Source: Bacteroidales bacterium (lineage in GTDB: Bacteria > Bacteroidota > Bacteroidia > Bacteroidales > UBA932). From it: DNA of 15,023 nt. The DNA lies in the NCBI GenBank assembly GCA_017483985.1, contig JAFUUB010000052.1, positions 1-15,023 of the forward strand, given 5' to 3'. Shown piece by piece: positions 14,574 to 15,023 of this stretch (position 1 is its first letter; the number at the start of each line of letters is the position of its first letter). Below the pieces are notes generated by a model. It was not told the DNA's origin. It saw only the letters and a list, made by a program, of their open reading frames with translations, and made no database searches. A program made the position numbers and the translations under genes.

Positions 14574-14760
14574 CATCCGCTCCACACGCCCCGACATCCG
14601 CTCCATGAGTCCCGACATCCGTTCTACGCGCCCCGGCATCCGCTCCATGCGTCCCGACATCCGCTCTGCGCGCCCTGGCATCCGCTCCTCACATCCTGAC
14701 ATTCGTTCCTCACACCCCGGCATCCGCTCTGCGCGCCCTGACATCCGTTCCTCACGTCCT
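14572..14760. repeat. Nine tandem 21-bp repeats
   Basis: Nine uninterrupted units of exactly 21 bp start at 14572, 14593, 14614, 14635, 14656, 14677, 14698, 14719 and 14740. The common core is G(A/G)CATCCG(C/T)TC followed by a variable 6-7 bp and CC(C/T). All six reading frames are nearly free of stops. Six of the seven third positions (phase of GAC-ATC-CGC) vary among units but only five of the other fourteen positions do. That is a coding-like pattern and fits [DG]-I-R-S-x-x-P on plus, or M-[SP]-G-x-x-E-R on minus. Confidence 0.85.
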
Positions 14761-14907
14761 GAAAACGCTCCTGCCGTCCCTGCAACCGGGACGTCGCGAG
14801 CAAATTCACCCGAAAACGCTCCTGTCGTCCCTGAAACCGGGACGTCGCGAGCAAACTGCGCTGAAAACGCCCCTGCCGTCCCCGAAACTGGGACGCCGTG
14901 TCTTTTC
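14761..14907. repeat. Tandem 51-bp repeats (2 full plus one partial) with a conserved hairpin
   Basis: Units begin GAAAACGC at 14761, 14812 and 14863, spaced exactly 51 bp. The third diverges after about 35 bp. Each carries CGTCCC, a 7-nt spacer and GGGACG (14775-14793, 14826-14844, 14877-14895). The arms are invariant while the loops differ (TGCAACC, TGAAACC, CGAAACT). The first 21 bases of each unit look like a diverged copy of the preceding 21-bp unit. Confidence 0.8.
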
Positions 14908-15019
14908 CTGATTTAGGTTGACTTTTTTGGCGTATTAACCCTGCAGAAAGTTGACCTGGATTTAACTTATCGCTGATTTATGTTGACTTGTCGTCAATAT
15001 CGCTGTTTTTTGTTGACTT
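14908..15019. repeat. Four iteron-like repeats spaced 30-33 bp
   Basis: Four related 17-mers begin at 14908, 14941, 14973 and 15003. They read CTGATTTAGGTTGACTT, CTGCAGAAAGTTGACCT, CTGATTTATGTTGACTT and CTGTTTTTTGTTGACTT. Spacing is 33, 32 and 30 bp, close to three helical turns. The stretch is more AT-rich than the neighbouring genes, contains no gene, and the array may continue past the window edge. Confidence 0.6.
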
Positions 15020-15023
15020 ATCC

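Noticed and set aside
14469..14744. Minus-strand 91-codon open frame with M-[SP]-G-x-x-E-R heptads
   Set aside because: It is not called as a gene because it runs through the HD operon promoter region and no upstream promoter or homologue is recognised. It is kept as a hypothesis in the findings.
14377..14916. Plus-strand open frame of 179 codons through the repeat tract
   Set aside because: Its first part is antisense to the HD gene and its promoter. There is no start or promoter of its own, and the tract is open in nearly all frames. The coding-like signal is reported as a finding rather than a gene.
14572..15019. CRISPR array
   Set aside because: The 21-bp units have no spacers, the other repeats are too short or degenerate, and there are no cas genes.
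14908..15019. Integron attC sites from GTTGAC
   Set aside because: The core GTTRRRY is not matched (C at the sixth base), and there is no integrase or cassette structure.

Overview
This is a GC-rich chromosomal window from a member of the Bacteroidota, most likely a gut-type Bacteroidales. The evidence is promoters of the Bacteroidota type (TTG/TTTG about 19-20 nt before TAnnTTTG), starts without Shine-Dalgarno sequences, signal peptides ending in A-Q, lipoproteins with an S/T-A-C lipobox, a FeoA-FeoB fusion and a CcsB-CcsA fusion. No species can be named from the sequence alone.

Layout from left to right. (1) 1-708: the 3' end of a GH51 alpha-L-arabinofuranosidase. (2) 709-3444, minus strand: a fused FeoA-FeoB ferrous iron transporter followed by a small Cys-rich two-helix membrane protein. 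(3) 3594-4481: a ROK-family sugar kinase-like protein. (4) 4486-5791, minus strand: a two-gene operon of a di-iron hemerythrin (RIC/YtfE-like) and a LuxR-type regulator with a degenerate receiver, overlapping by 11 nt. (5) 6091-12488, plus strand: a tight operon of an outer-membrane beta-barrel, an imelysin lipoprotein, a di-heme cytochrome c lipoprotein (DUF1111 type) and a CcsBA cytochrome c maturation protein. The di-heme gene has an in-frame amber codon at codon 51 and is otherwise intact. (6) 12479-14432, minus strand: an HD-domain phosphohydrolase and an NhaC-type Na+/H+ antiporter. (7) 14554-15023: no convincing gene, but a 20-bp perfect palindrome and three successive tandem repeat classes (nine 21-bp units, about three 51-bp units with a conserved hairpin, four units spaced 30-33 bp).

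The centre of the window reads as an iron and redox island. My inference is that the barrel admits iron or an iron ligand, imelysin binds it in the periplasm, the di-heme protein supplies redox chemistry (perhaps Fe3+ to Fe2+), CcsBA attaches its hemes, and FeoAB imports Fe2+. The nearby hemerythrin/LuxR pair would deal with oxygen or nitrosative damage to iron centres. The feoAB and barrel promoters share a 14-bp core built around TTTGC-GCT-GCAAA, overlapping the -7 box of each, which may be a common operator. The most unusual items are the amber codon, the shared promoter core and the repeat tract at the right edge.
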